Source: Williamsia sp. DF01-3 (GTDB lineage: Bacteria > Actinomycetota > Actinomycetes > Mycobacteriales > Mycobacteriaceae). Taken from it: a stretch of 64,000 nt of DNA. The position numbers and the translations under genes are program-made. The stretch spans positions 87,947 through 151,946 of the forward strand of contig NZ_JALKFS010000002.1 in the NCBI RefSeq assembly GCF_023051145.1, read 5' to 3'. Shown here piece by piece: positions 37,603-46,718 of the stretch; position 1 is the first letter of the stretch, and the number at the start of each line of letters is the position of its first letter. A model generated the notes under the pieces. That model did not search any database and had not been told where the DNA came from. It was given only the letters and a program-made list of their open reading frames with translations.

Positions 37603-37680
37603 TTCGTCACTGGTGACGAAATGGATTGTGCCACAATTGATTACGCCGATAACAATGATTACGTCAGTCTGAACGTGCAG
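37603..37680. repeat. Palindromic intergenic repeat, copy R7
   Basis: Begins with the perfect 8-2-8 palindrome TTCGTCACTGGTGACGAA (37603-37620). It then holds GCCACAATTGATTACGCC and GATAACAATGATTACGTC, which recur in altered form at 43060-43140 and 48508-48570. No gene is evident in the surrounding 37489-38309 apart from these repeats. Confidence 0.6.
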
Positions 37681-38116
37681 CTGTGCGTCTATCGAGGCTT
37701 GCGTGATCGGAGGTGGTATCGATCGATCTGGTAGCTATAGATTGGCGAGATTATCCAGGCTGCGATCTGGCGAACGAGATCTCGATGTCCCCCGCGGGGA
37801 AGCTGCCGGTTCATGTGGGAGATGGGCCGCTCCCAGGATGCAGAATTAGCGCCGGAAGGTTTTACTGTGAGCGATGGGTTGACGGCGGCGAGGTAATCGT
37901 TGTAGACGCGTGTAACGACATCACGTGGTTGGCTTCGTTCCATCCGCCGGAGCATCCTGGCGTCGGCGGAACGCCAGCTGACCCGGCGAATGTTCCCGAG
38001 TTGTTTGGTCTCGAGTCGCCGGGCCCGCTGACATACAAGGTCGTGCCAGCCATCAGGGTCATCAGTTGATGGTGAACTCACCCTTCACGGTTTGTCCATC
38101 GTTGACCCAGAGTTCT

Positions 38117-38245
38117 CGACGGCAACGTGAGTGCGCAGTGCATTATGTCGACAGTCCGCGAAACCTATTGATATGCAATATATTTAGCGTGCCGATAATA
38201 GATATTATGTCAAGTAAACTTGACAAGGCGCTGGTGGGTCGTTCG
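38117..38245. repeat. Palindromic intergenic repeat, copy R1
   Basis: About 130 bases closely related to 49010-49135. Shared blocks are GTGAGTGCGCAGTGC, GCGAAACCTATTGATATGCA and GTGCCGATAA. They lead to the 8-2-8 palindrome TGTCAAGTAAACTTGACA at 38208-38225. The palindrome is preceded by TTA and can also be read as ATG-TCA-AGT-AAA, a short frame MSSKLDKALVG. Confidence 0.7.
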
Positions 38246-38309
38246 CAGATGTGCTGTGGTGTCATGGATCGGTGGGGCTGAAACCGTGCGCGACTCCGAG
38301 ACCTGAAGT

Positions 38310-38723
38310 ATGAGCAGCAGCCGCGATCATGACACTGACGTAGATGCCGATGTGGACGCCGACAACGGTCAGCTCCGGCGTGAGCTTGCTTTTAGCGCTC
38401 AGCTGGCGGTGGGTTTGCTGTCAGGGATATGCATCGCAGTGTTGGCGGTTGCCTGGTCGATGAACGGTCTACGCGACATACTGAACGTTCCCGAGTTGGC
38501 ATCGGTGCCGATCAACGATCCACCGCCCAACATTCCTGGACCGACCATCACCTACTGGCTCGCGTGGGCGATCCCATCCCTGGTCGTCTACAGCCTCGGC
38601 GCAATACTCTTCTGGCGGTGGAAACCACTACGCTGGTTAATCGTCAGCTTCATGATCGGCTTTGTCGCGGTCAGCCTCCTGTGTATCCCGCTCATCATTT
38701 ACATAGACGTCACCGGGTTCTAG
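38310..38723 (+). CDS. Small membrane protein, function unknown
   Basis: A protein of 137 residues. An Asp-rich cytosolic start (DHDTDVDADVDADN) is followed by three helices near 30-50, 80-100 and 108-130. No family recognised. It lies 85 bases after repeat R1. Confidence 0.7.
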   Translation: MSSSRDHDTDVDADVDADNGQLRRELAFSAQLAVGLLSGICIAVLAVAWSMNGLRDILNVPELASVPINDPPPNIPGPTITYWLAWAIPSLVVYSLGAILFWRWKPLRWLIVSFMIGFVAVSLLCIPLIIYIDVTGF

Positions 38724-38764
38724 GTCGGGTTTACTAACGCCGTTCAAACTGCTGCAAACCCGCC

Positions 38765-38804
38765 GGGAAGATACCTTCTGTCAAGTAAACATGACAACCG
38801 CTGG
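38765..38804. repeat. Palindromic intergenic repeat, copy R6 (short)
   Basis: AAGATACCTTCTG followed by TGTCAAGT, two bases, ACATGACA (38779-38796), one base from a perfect palindrome. The flanks match repeat R5 at 49097-49130. Confidence 0.6.
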
Positions 38805-38890
38805 TAGGAGGGCCGTTCAAGCCCCTTAGTTCGGTGCCTGTCCGGCCGAGGCCGCACCGATAGGTGTTGATGTCGGCGTGTGATTCGAGG

Positions 38891-39583
38891 TCAGGCGCCG
38901 GGGCCGGCGTCGATGACATATTGAGCGATGACGGCGAGTTTGATGTTGCGTTCTTGCGACATACGGGCCAACAGCTGAAAGGCTTGGGAGTCGTCGATCG
39001 CGTAGCGCTGTATGAGCATGCCTTTGGCTTGACCGATGGTGTCGCGGGTGGTCAATGCTGTTCGGATTTGGTCGTTTTCGTAGACCGATGCCATTTCCAC
39101 GGCGGCGTGGGCGGCGAACAGTTCCCCCAGGGATCGGGCCTGTGCATCGAACGAATTAGGGGTGGTGCTGTGGACGTTCAACGCGCCGAAGCTGCCGTCC
39201 TCGCTGACGAACAGGGTGAAACAGACCATCGCTGCGATACCGAGACTGGCGGCGGCGTGGGCAAACTCGGGCCATCGGGTCTCAGTGGCCATGTCATCGA
39301 CCCAGACCGCTGTCTCGGTGCCCGCCGCGGCGTCAAGGCACGGCCCCTGCCCTAGCTGCTGCTGCACACTGTCGCACTGGCGGGCCAGATCACCCACCGC
39401 GACCGGGGTGGTGAGCAGTCCACGCGCTGACACCAGTGTCACGCTCGCATACTCGGCGCCCTCGATGGCCTCGACGGCGGCTTGGGCGATTCGTTGCATC
39501 GCCGAGGTCTGGTCCTCGCCGGCAACGCGCAACTGGCGGGCGATCTGCGCCAACCGTTCCGAAACACCGACCTCAGAACTCAC
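38891..39583 (-). CDS. GAF-ANTAR transcription antiterminator
   Basis: A protein of 230 residues. A GAF sensor domain spans about 20-160 (LGQGPCLDAAAGTETAVWVDD, GALNVHSTTPNSFD). A C-terminal ANTAR domain follows (TTRDTIGQAKGMLIQRYAIDDSQAFQLL). Such proteins bind dual stem-loop RNA to prevent termination after sensing a small ligand. GTG 39583 is preceded by GAGGGTGG. Complete and typical. Confidence 0.93.
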   Translation of the reverse strand: MSSEVGVSERLAQIARQLRVAGEDQTSAMQRIAQAAVEAIEGAEYASVTLVSARGLLTTPVAVGDLARQCDSVQQQLGQGPCLDAAAGTETAVWVDDMATETRWPEFAHAAASLGIAAMVCFTLFVSEDGSFGALNVHSTTPNSFDAQARSLGELFAAHAAVEMASVYENDQIRTALTTRDTIGQAKGMLIQRYAIDDSQAFQLLARMSQERNIKLAVIAQYVIDAGPGA

Positions 39584-39604
39584 CGGACCACCCTCACCTG
39601 TTGA

Positions 39605-39925
39605 TTACGACTTCCTCAAAGTACACGAGCGATCACTAATTTCCGTCGCTTGAAGTCGTGTAGATCTTGAACGACGAGACCGGCACGTCAATCGTCCGAC
39701 CTTCGTGGGCCACCTTCGGTCTGGGTTATTGACGGACGGTGGAGTTCGGCGCCGTGTCCGCCACAGGTATCGGGCAAGGGTTGCCACCGCTACTATCAAA
39801 GCCCCGGCCCACAGCCATCGCCACCACGAGGGGTCGGTGAGACTGTCGTAAACGAGGAGCGGAACGAAAGCGACAACAGTGGTAACGACCACCGCTACAC
39901 CTATTGTTCGCTCGAATGACTTCAT
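39605..39925 (-). CDS. Small membrane protein, function unknown
   Basis: A protein of 106 residues with two helices (about 8-26 and 36-54) and a strongly basic tail. It lies 21 bases upstream of the GAF-ANTAR gene on the same strand, possibly one operon. No family recognised; the ribosome binding site is weak. Confidence 0.5.
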   Translation of the reverse strand: MKSFERTIGVAVVVTTVVAFVPLLVYDSLTDPSWWRWLWAGALIVAVATLARYLWRTRRRTPPSVNNPDRRWPTKVGRLTCRSRRSRSTRLQATEISDRSCTLRKS

Positions 39926-40115
39926 TCTCGGACCATCTCGTCGGCCGTCACCCTTCTACATGTCTCAATGTGTAGTTCGCCCCACCGCGGCGATCGGTCC
40001 AGCTTCATCGTTCGTCACCGTCGCCTCAACAGTTCAACGTAACTACCGATGTCGTCTTGAACGCAGATCTCCACCAGCCTGACCGGTCAAGGCGGAGCGG
40101 TTATCGTGGTCGACT

Positions 40116-40187
40116 ATGGCGAAAAAGACTGCCGTGGAGTACTACGACGACCTTACCGCGCACGTGTGGACATCGATAACCTGCACA
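40116..40187 (+). pseudogene. Possible lsr2 N-terminal remnant
   Basis: ATG 40116 opens MAKKTAVEYYDDLT, which resembles the start of Lsr2 proteins and of the lsr2-like gene at 40698 (MAPRYAIEYIDDLD). The similarity stops within 20 codons. The surrounding 39926-40249 shows nothing else. Confidence 0.35.
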
Positions 40188-40249
40188 GCTAAGCAGCGGC
40201 AGGCGCACTCGCTCCACCCCTGGCTGGCTGCAGGTCCGGTGGGATTTGT

Positions 40250-40489
40250 TTATGGGGTGGTGAACTCGTGGGCGTCGAGGAAGATGAGGGTGCCGTCGTC
40301 GAGGGCGATCGCGTAGCGCCGTGGCCGGATCGTGGTGTCGCGATCTAGCTGTGCGACGCCGTCGGCTGGTAGTGGCCCAAAGTCTTCGACCACGACCCCG
40401 GCTCCGCCGCCGCTGGCGGGATTGACCTGTACCCGGGTTCCAGCCGACACGGTGGTCTCGGCGGCCGGGGGCCGGTGGTTGGCGCTCAT
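40250..40489 (-). CDS. Hypothetical protein
   Basis: A soluble protein of 79 residues with a beta-rich pattern (AGTRVQVNPASGGGAGVVVEDF, RRYAIALDDGTLIFLDAHEF) suggestive of an SH3-like barrel. The start is ATG 40489. No function is evident. It lies divergent from the Lsr2-like gene. Confidence 0.55.
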   Translation of the reverse strand: MSANHRPPAAETTVSAGTRVQVNPASGGGAGVVVEDFGPLPADGVAQLDRDTTIRPRRYAIALDDGTLIFLDAHEFTTP

Positions 40490-40697
40490 GACTCCAGTAT
40501 CTCAACAACCCGCCCTCTAGTGCACTACCCCCGCCCTTATCCGCGGTGTGACGGCGCATGCAACTACTCGCCTGACTCGCCCGGCTACCGCCGACGGGGC
40601 CACAGGCTTCTCGACGCCCCCGCGTTCGGAACAGGGTGGTGGCTTCGCCTGTGCTCAACCAATGACTTTTACGGTGGTGTGGTTACCGTAGGGCGTT

Positions 40698-41053
40698 ATG
40701 GCGCCACGATATGCGATCGAATACATCGACGATCTCGATGACACCCCCTCGATCTAGACGAGGTGCACACGGTGCGGTGGTCGTGGCTCGGGGTGGACTA
40801 TCACCTCGATACCAGCACCGCGAACCTGGAAAAGATCGAAGCCGGACAGGTATCGCTAGCGACGGTGTTGGCCAAGTCCACGCGGATCGGTGGCCGTGCC
40901 CGCTCGACCGCACCCAAACACCACCCCCGCCCCGACACCCCACCACCTGCTGATGGTGGGGTGCGTGTCTGGGCGCGAAGGCAGGGTTACGACATCGCTG
41001 AGCGTGGCCGTATCCCCGTGGCGATCACTCGGGCCTACAACGATGCCCACTAA
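40698..41053 (+). pseudogene. lsr2: Lsr2-family nucleoid silencer, one frameshift
   Basis: Joining two frames gives a protein of about 118 residues matching Lsr2: an N-terminal dimerisation strand (YAIEYIDDLDD, then WLGVDYHLDTSTANLEKI), a basic linker, and a C-terminal domain (VRVWARRQGYDIAERGRIPVAITRAY) with the RGR minor-groove motif. A run of five C at 40741-40745 lacks one base; six C would give DDTPLDLDEVH. Lsr2 silences AT-rich foreign DNA. Plasmid copies can moderate the host response to the plasmid. Confidence 0.8.
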
Positions 41054-41127
41054 TTGTTTGCCGCTCAACGGGTTTCAGTGTGTCCACGTAACCGGGACGG
41101 GCGGTGGGCACAGCGACGGTTCCCTTT

Positions 41128-41484
41128 TCAGCTCAGCGCGTCGATGGCGTCGGCGAGGGTGGAGCAGATCAGAATGAACTCGCCAAGCCCACCTACCTGC
41201 AAGGGGGTGTGGGTGGCGCCGCCGGCGACGACAGCGAACCTGCCGGTGGGGCCAACGGCTTGTTTCGCTGCCAAAAGAATGGACATGCCAGCGCTGGCGA
41301 GGAACTCTACGTCGGTGAGGTCGATGATCAGCCCAGCCGGGTCACCGGCGGCGATGATGGTGATGGCGTCGGTCAGCTGTTGCGCGGTCAGCAAATCAAT
41401 ACTGCCGGCCACGGTCACAATCACCAGATCCTCGCGGTGAGTCGTGGTGATGGTCACGCTGGAACTGGTGGGGTTTTCGAGCAC
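41128..41484 (-). CDS. STAS-domain anti-anti-sigma factor
   Basis: A protein of 118 residues with the STAS fold: VTVAGSIDLLTAQQL, then LIIDLTDVEFLASAGMSILL, where the Ser in LASAGM is the usual phosphorylation site. It would release a sigma factor by binding its anti-sigma kinase. I take GTG 41484, preceded by GGAAGAGAG; a TTG lies 14 codons upstream. No kinase or sigma factor is adjacent. Confidence 0.87.
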   Translation of the reverse strand: MLENPTSSSVTITTTHREDLVIVTVAGSIDLLTAQQLTDAITIIAAGDPAGLIIDLTDVEFLASAGMSILLAAKQAVGPTGRFAVVAGGATHTPLQVGGLGEFILICSTLADAIDALS

Positions 41485-42047
41485 GCTTGAGACTCTCTTC
41501 CGCGAAAGAAATGGGTGGAACACCAACCGCGCACCACACTGTCCGAGCCGCAGCCTCTAGCCACCATCATCATACGAATGTTGGGTGACCCACGGCGGAT
41601 CGCCTACAGCCTGGTCGCAAGAACGCACCCGAGTATTCAGTCCCCTAGGTGTGACAACCCCACCGGCCACCGCCAACCCGACGCTCACAACCCCGTGTCG
41701 TGCATCGCGGTACCCGCGCTCGACCCGTCCCCTGTCGACACCGGCCTGGACACCACCACGAGTCCGAACCGGACGACACCGCCCAACAACCGTATCCACA
41801 GGTAGGTATACCGATATGCGACGAACGGGCTGCACCTCAGCAGATTTGACTCACGATGCCTATTCGTCGTCAACAGAATTGACACGGCCTAGGGCCGGGC
41901 GTTCGCTCCTCGTCGAGGCAGATCGAGGCAGATCGGGGCCTTCGGCGTCTGTGGCGTGATGGCCGTGTCGTGCCGGCCGTCAGCGATGTGCTCAAGTCTG
42001 GCTGTTGGTCCGCTTGTGGCCAGCTTGGGTGCGGTAAGAATGGGCGC
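41485..42047. other. Intergenic region, nothing recognised
   Basis: About 560 bases between the STAS gene and the amidohydrolase, on opposite strands pointing away. Short frames here have no recognisable product. I found no clear repeat or operator. Confidence 0.4.
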
Positions 42048-42908
42048 ATGAAGTGGACCGATACACACGTTCATATTGTCGATTTTCTGCAGCGCCCGGC
42101 GGACTGTGACGGTTTGGTTCGATCACTGCGCGACGGCGGCGCGGAACGTGCTGTGGTCTTCGGTCTGCCGGTGAAGAAGAAGTGGTCTACCGCCGAGCCT
42201 CTCAAACCTAGTTACTACCTCGATGACAACGCGCCGTGTCACTACCATTCGTTGACCGATGTCCTCGTGCTCGATGCTCTCGCTGTGTTCGATGAAGCCA
42301 GCGATCTTCAGGTGGCGCCCTTGATCTGCGGTTTCGACCCGACAGACCGCCTGGCTATCGAGCATCTCGAAGCCGTATGGAGCAGGTCTGACCGCTGGGC
42401 CGGCGTCGGTGAGGTATTGCTGCGCCACGACGATCTGACGAACCTGACCCGAGGCGAAACCCCCGTCGCGGACCATCCCGCAATGGACAATGTGCTCAGT
42501 TTCTGTGCTGACAAACGGGTTCCCATCTCGGTACATCACGACTCCAGTTCGGCCGGGCGTCCCTCAGAACACGAGTACATCGAGCCGTTCGAGAACGCCA
42601 TTCGCAAACACCGGGCTACCCGCATCGTGTGGTGCCATGCTGGCGTATCGCGTCGAGTGCATCCCGATGACCAGATTGACCTGGTCGAGGCCCTCCTGTC
42701 CCGGCACCGCAATCTGACCGTTGAGCTGTCCTGGATCATTCTTGACGCCATTGTTGACGGCGGCGACGTGAACCCTGACTGGCGTGCATTGATCTGCAAG
42801 TTCACCGACCAATTCGTGGTGGGCTCAGACAGCATTGCCGACCCAGACATGATTACCCACCGTGCCGGCCAGATCGATCGGCTGCTGCAAGCGCTCCCCC
42901 GTCGGTAG
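42048..42908 (+). CDS. Amidohydrolase-2-type metal-dependent hydrolase
   Basis: A protein of 286 residues. The metal motif DTHVHIVDF opens the barrel, with further ligand candidates in ISVHHDS, IVWCHAGVS and the late Asp in VGSDSIAD. This is the layout of the amidohydrolase-2 (TIM-barrel) family, which hydrolyses or decarboxylates small carboxylates. ATG 42048 is used because the family begins there; an upstream frame adds 26 unrelated residues. Substrate unknown. Confidence 0.8.
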   Translation: MKWTDTHVHIVDFLQRPADCDGLVRSLRDGGAERAVVFGLPVKKKWSTAEPLKPSYYLDDNAPCHYHSLTDVLVLDALAVFDEASDLQVAPLICGFDPTDRLAIEHLEAVWSRSDRWAGVGEVLLRHDDLTNLTRGETPVADHPAMDNVLSFCADKRVPISVHHDSSSAGRPSEHEYIEPFENAIRKHRATRIVWCHAGVSRRVHPDDQIDLVEALLSRHRNLTVELSWIILDAIVDGGDVNPDWRALICKFTDQFVVGSDSIADPDMITHRAGQIDRLLQALPRR

Positions 42909-43059
42909 CTCGAGCGGTCGGTACCGATACCGCCGGCGAACTATGGTTCGGTTAACGCCCACTCGCTGACTTGTGGAAATCGGGACTTCCACGGCGGCGT
43001 TTGGCGCGCAACGTCCACAATGTCGGTGAATGGTCCGCGGGCCAGGACTGTCGCTGTCG

Positions 43060-43140
43060 AGTTCACGGTCTGTTCCGTTACTGGTGACGAAACGTAAAGT
43101 GCCGCAACAGGTAACGCCCATAAGAGACCTTATGTAAGGT
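43060..43140. repeat. Palindromic intergenic repeat, copy R8
   Basis: Related to R7: TTCCGTTACTGGTGACGAAA, then GTGCCGCAACAGGTAACGCC and ATAAGAGACCTTATGTAAGG. The palindrome is imperfect here. It lies upstream of the hypothetical gene at 43197. Confidence 0.5.
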
Positions 43141-43196
43141 AGAAGCCGGAAAGTCCTGTAAGAGTGGCATATTCGCATACCACTGTTGATAACATT

Positions 43197-43697
43197 ATGT
43201 CCGTGAGTAGATCCCGAGCCGACAAGAACCGCGCCCGCAAAGCACGGCTCGCCGCCGACGAACGTCGACGCGAAGAACACGCACGGCTGGTCCTCGAGCG
43301 CCACGGCGATCCGCACTATGTCCAGCGAGACGTCGACCCATCGTCAGGCCATGTCACCCTGGCAATGTCTGCGGAGCATCCCCAGGCCGCGGAGATGGCC
43401 GGCGCCCTCGAAGCCCTGCGGCGCGACTTCGTGGACCGCTTCGGCCGCAAACCCGGACCGAGCGATCCGCTCCTGGCCGACCCAGATGCCGCCGTGCCTA
43501 CCCCGCTATCTGCGGATGCGTTCGACGCGATGCTCGATCGACTTGCCGACGGCGTGGACGACCCGGTCGTCAAGGCCAAAGTCCTCGCCAGCAAAGACGT
43601 CGGCTACATCCTGACCGAAGACACCTTGCATCTATTTAGTGCCTACGAGATCGACCTTTGGGAAGCAGCACTCGACCGGCACCTCGACGAGCGGTGA
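43197..43697 (+). CDS. Hypothetical protein
   Basis: A soluble, highly charged protein of 166 residues: a basic coiled start (SRADKNRARKARLAADERRREEHARL) then acidic helices. ATG 43197 aligns with the ATG-like end of the intergenic repeat. ATG 43164 is also in frame. No family recognised. Confidence 0.6.
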   Translation: MSVSRSRADKNRARKARLAADERRREEHARLVLERHGDPHYVQRDVDPSSGHVTLAMSAEHPQAAEMAGALEALRRDFVDRFGRKPGPSDPLLADPDAAVPTPLSADAFDAMLDRLADGVDDPVVKAKVLASKDVGYILTEDTLHLFSAYEIDLWEAALDRHLDER

Positions 43698-43814
43698 CCA
43701 TCGTGCGCGGCGGGCCATCCTCCAGTGGCCGGGGTGGACTTTTCCGACACGATCTGGCATATTCGAACGTATCGAAAGGTCTTTCGTTCTGTTCGTATAG
43801 TGAGGTGGTTCGGC

Positions 43815-44357
43815 ATGGCAACACAAACCCAGGCGCTCACATCTGAGACGTTCCTGCCCGAGCATGCTGACCAGCTGGCGCCGGTGTTGAGTTTCTTGCA
43901 AGCCCATGAACGGTCAGCGGGGACTACTGCCCAGCCTGCATACGCCCTGGTCGGGGTCGACGAGCACGATCGAATCGAGCTGCCGGAGAACCTTCATCAG
44001 GTCCTCAAGCGGGTAGTTGAGGCAATGTCTCAAGGCCGAGCTGTCACCGTGGCGCCGCAGAGCATGACCCTCACGACGCAGCAGGCCGCCGACCTGCTCG
44101 GCGTGAGTCGGCCTACTATCGTCCGGTTGATCAACGACGACCAGATCGCCGCCGAGCGGGTTGGCAATCGGCATCGGCTGCTGCTTGACGACGTGCTTGC
44201 CTACCGAGATGCCCGTCGGACACGGCAATACGACGCAATTGCGGTGACGTCGGTGCCTATCGACGTCGAGGATGACCCAGAGGTGATCCGACGGCAGCTG
44301 CGCGAGGCCCGTAAAGCAGTCGCAGCCCGTCGCAAGACAGCGAAAAAAGCTGGCTGA
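43815..44357 (+). CDS. Antitoxin with excisionase-type (HTH_17) DNA-binding domain
   Basis: A protein of 180 residues. A helix-turn-helix in the middle (MTLTTQQAADLLGVSRPTIV, then LINDDQIAAERVGNRHRLLL) is the MerR/excisionase type common in antitoxins of PIN toxins. ATG 43815 follows GAGGTG at a spacing of six. It lies 12 bases before a PIN-domain toxin, the usual antitoxin-toxin order. The C-terminus is basic. Confidence 0.85.
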   Translation: MATQTQALTSETFLPEHADQLAPVLSFLQAHERSAGTTAQPAYALVGVDEHDRIELPENLHQVLKRVVEAMSQGRAVTVAPQSMTLTTQQAADLLGVSRPTIVRLINDDQIAAERVGNRHRLLLDDVLAYRDARRTRQYDAIAVTSVPIDVEDDPEVIRRQLREARKAVAARRKTAKKAG

Positions 44358-44369
44358 CACAATAAACCC

Positions 44370-44944
44370 ATGTTCGTAGCCGTTCTCGACACCTGCGTAC
44401 TGTGGCCGAGCCTGCAACGAGACGTCCTGCTCTCACTCGCAGCCGAGAACCTATATCGCCCCCTATGGTCGGACGCCATCCTTGAAGAACTCGAGTTCCA
44501 CGAGGCGCGCAAACTCGTTGACCGAGGCGCCGATCCGGAACGCGCCGCGGCACGAGCAGCGCACCTCGTAGAGCAGATGGCAGCTGCGTTCGACGATGCC
44601 TGCGTCGTTGGCTGGGAGGTGCTCGACGGGTCATTTAGCCTCCCGGATCCAGACGATGAGCACCTCGTGGCAGCAGCTGTCATCGGTGGTGCAGAGGCGA
44701 TCGTTTCCAACAACATCTCAGACCTCCCCAAGGGAGAGTGCCCGCTCAGATTCAGGTGATCAAACCACCTGTGTTCGTTGCTGACACGGTAGCGGTGTCG
44801 CCCGACGCTGCGGTCCGCGCGCTGCGGACGATGATTGGCCGACGCACCAATCCTCCTGAAACACTCGAGCATGTACTCGAAGTACTAGAGCGGCGATACG
44901 GCATGGTCGACGCCGTCGAGATGATCCGAGCCGCCGCGAGCTAG
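44370..44944 (+). pseudogene. PIN-domain toxin (VapC-like), one frameshift
   Basis: The PIN domain has its acidic residues: LDTCVLWPS, LEELEFHEA, PDPDDEHLVAAAV and SNNISDLP. The first frame stops at 44759. A second frame from 44738 carries the C-terminal extension typical of this PIN subgroup (VSPDAAVRALRTMIGRRTNPPETLEHVLE). Joining needs a one-base shift near 44735, not in a homopolymer. The PIN core itself is complete, so a truncated product might still act. Confidence 0.75.
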
Positions 44945-44969
44945 ATCCAACGAAAGTCGTTGGCGTGCA

Positions 44970-45012
44970 ACCAATAATAGATATTATGTCAAGTAAACTT
45001 GACAAGTCACTG
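44970..45012. repeat. Palindromic intergenic repeat, copy R2
   Basis: AATAATAGATATTA then TGTCAAGTAAACTTGACA at 44987-45004, identical to the core of R1. It lies 270 bases upstream of the first acyl-CoA dehydrogenase gene. Confidence 0.65.
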
Positions 45013-45272
45013 GCGGGAGGGTGCGGGGCCGCAGAGTCGGCGCGCGGGCGTCGGGTCTTCATCCGAGGACGGTTGACGAAGCATGGCAGCGCCTGTCCTC
45101 TCTGGGGAGGCATTTTCTGTGTGAGCACGTCGCAACCTGCTGCAATGCGGCAGTAACCAAACCAAACCGGTATCGGAAATACCGATTTGCGAATCTGGCT
45201 CAGATCATCGCAGGAGCAACGGGGCCCGTCGGTGGTCGGATGGCCGATCTCTACTAAAACATGGAGTTAGAC

Positions 45273-46583
45273 ATGAGCATCAATTTCACAATGTCCACCG
45301 AACAACGAAAGTTGCAACACGAGGTGCGCGAGTTCTCCGAGAACGTTCTCGCACCGGTGATCGCCGAGGCGGACGCAGAACCCAACCCGCTCATCGGGTT
45401 TCAGATGACCAAGCCCGCCTACATCGAGTCCTACCATGCCGGTATCGCCATGTGCATGCTCCCCATGCAGTATGGCGGCGGCGGTGTGTCCTGCGTCGAT
45501 CTGGTGATCGCGGCCGAGGAGATTTGCGTTGTGGATCCCGGATTTGCCTGTACGGTCCTGTGCAACGGGCTCGGACTGATGCCCGTGGCGTGGTACGGCA
45601 GCGATGAGCAGAAGGAGAAGTTCCTCACCGCGGCGACGTCCGACCCCACCGGCGAGTACCTGGGTGGCTGGACCGCCAGCGAACCGCCCGGGAATCCTGC
45701 CGGGACAGCGAACTTCGACATCCAGCTGCCGCGGCCCGCCGGTGTCGGCCTGACTGCCGTGCGCGACGGCGACGACTACATCGTCAACGGTCGCAAGTAC
45801 TGGCCCTCATCGGCGGGCTGGGACGAGCGCGGCGTGAATGCCGGCACACTGATCGTCCGCACCGACTCAGACAAGGGCGGCACCGAGGGTCTGTCCGCGC
45901 TGATCCTCGAGCGCGACACTCCCGGCGTCACCTTCAAGCATCTCGACAAGATCGGGCATCGATTGGCCTCCAATGCCGAGATCGTTTTCGAAGACGCCCG
46001 AATCCCGGCCGCGAACCTGCTGCCTGGCGCCGTAGGCAACGGCGACCTGGTCATCAACCGCAACTTCGCCTGGTCAGGCCCGGTCGCGGCGATCGCCGCC
46101 GTCGGAATGGCACGCGCTGCCTACGAGATGGCACTGGACTGGGCCAAGAACAACACCGCGGGCGGATTGCAACCGATCATCGGTTTCCAGAACGTTGGCT
46201 ACGTCCTCGGGGACGTGGCATCCAAGATCGAGATGGCCCGGTACTTCTCCTGGCGCGCAGCTGACTACCTGGACAAGCACGACCAGCATGCAGAATTAGT
46301 TGGCGCCATGAACAAGATTCAGGTCACCGAGCTCATGTTTGACTGCGTCTACAAGTGCATGCAGATCGTCGGCGTCAACAGCCTGGAGACCAAGAACGGC
46401 TTCGGCAAGCTCCTGCGCGAAGCAGCCGTTCTCCCCATCTACGACGGCGGGAACATGGGTATGCAGCGTCGCCGCGTCCACGGCATCATCGCAGACCCCG
46501 CCTTCAACCCGCGCGCGATCATGGAAGACGAGTACGTACGCTTCGGCAAAGAACACGAGAGTATCGGCACCATCGCTGGCTGA
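45273..46583 (+). CDS. Acyl-CoA dehydrogenase family flavoprotein
   Basis: A protein of 436 residues with the three-part ACAD fold: a helical N-terminus, a beta middle (GGWTASEPPG, DGDDYIVNGRKYW) and a helical C-terminus (PIYDGGNMGMQRRRVHG). The position of the catalytic Glu in many members (YEG) reads YDG. ATG 45273 follows GGAG at a spacing of six. It is similar along its full length to the protein at 47186-48499, and the two flank an Rrf2 regulator, so they may act together. Substrate unknown. Confidence 0.88.
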   Translation: MSINFTMSTEQRKLQHEVREFSENVLAPVIAEADAEPNPLIGFQMTKPAYIESYHAGIAMCMLPMQYGGGGVSCVDLVIAAEEICVVDPGFACTVLCNGLGLMPVAWYGSDEQKEKFLTAATSDPTGEYLGGWTASEPPGNPAGTANFDIQLPRPAGVGLTAVRDGDDYIVNGRKYWPSSAGWDERGVNAGTLIVRTDSDKGGTEGLSALILERDTPGVTFKHLDKIGHRLASNAEIVFEDARIPAANLLPGAVGNGDLVINRNFAWSGPVAAIAAVGMARAAYEMALDWAKNNTAGGLQPIIGFQNVGYVLGDVASKIEMARYFSWRAADYLDKHDQHAELVGAMNKIQVTELMFDCVYKCMQIVGVNSLETKNGFGKLLREAAVLPIYDGGNMGMQRRRVHGIIADPAFNPRAIMEDEYVRFGKEHESIGTIAG

Positions 46584-46718
46584 TGCCCCACACAGTTGGG
46601 GCCAGCCGGTAGGGACCCATCTCACCGGCTGGCCCCGGCTCACGTGCCGCTCAGTAAGACGGGACGGTTTCGCGAAGGTAATATTCGGCTGGCGGGCGGC
46701 AATGGAGGCACAGCGGGC

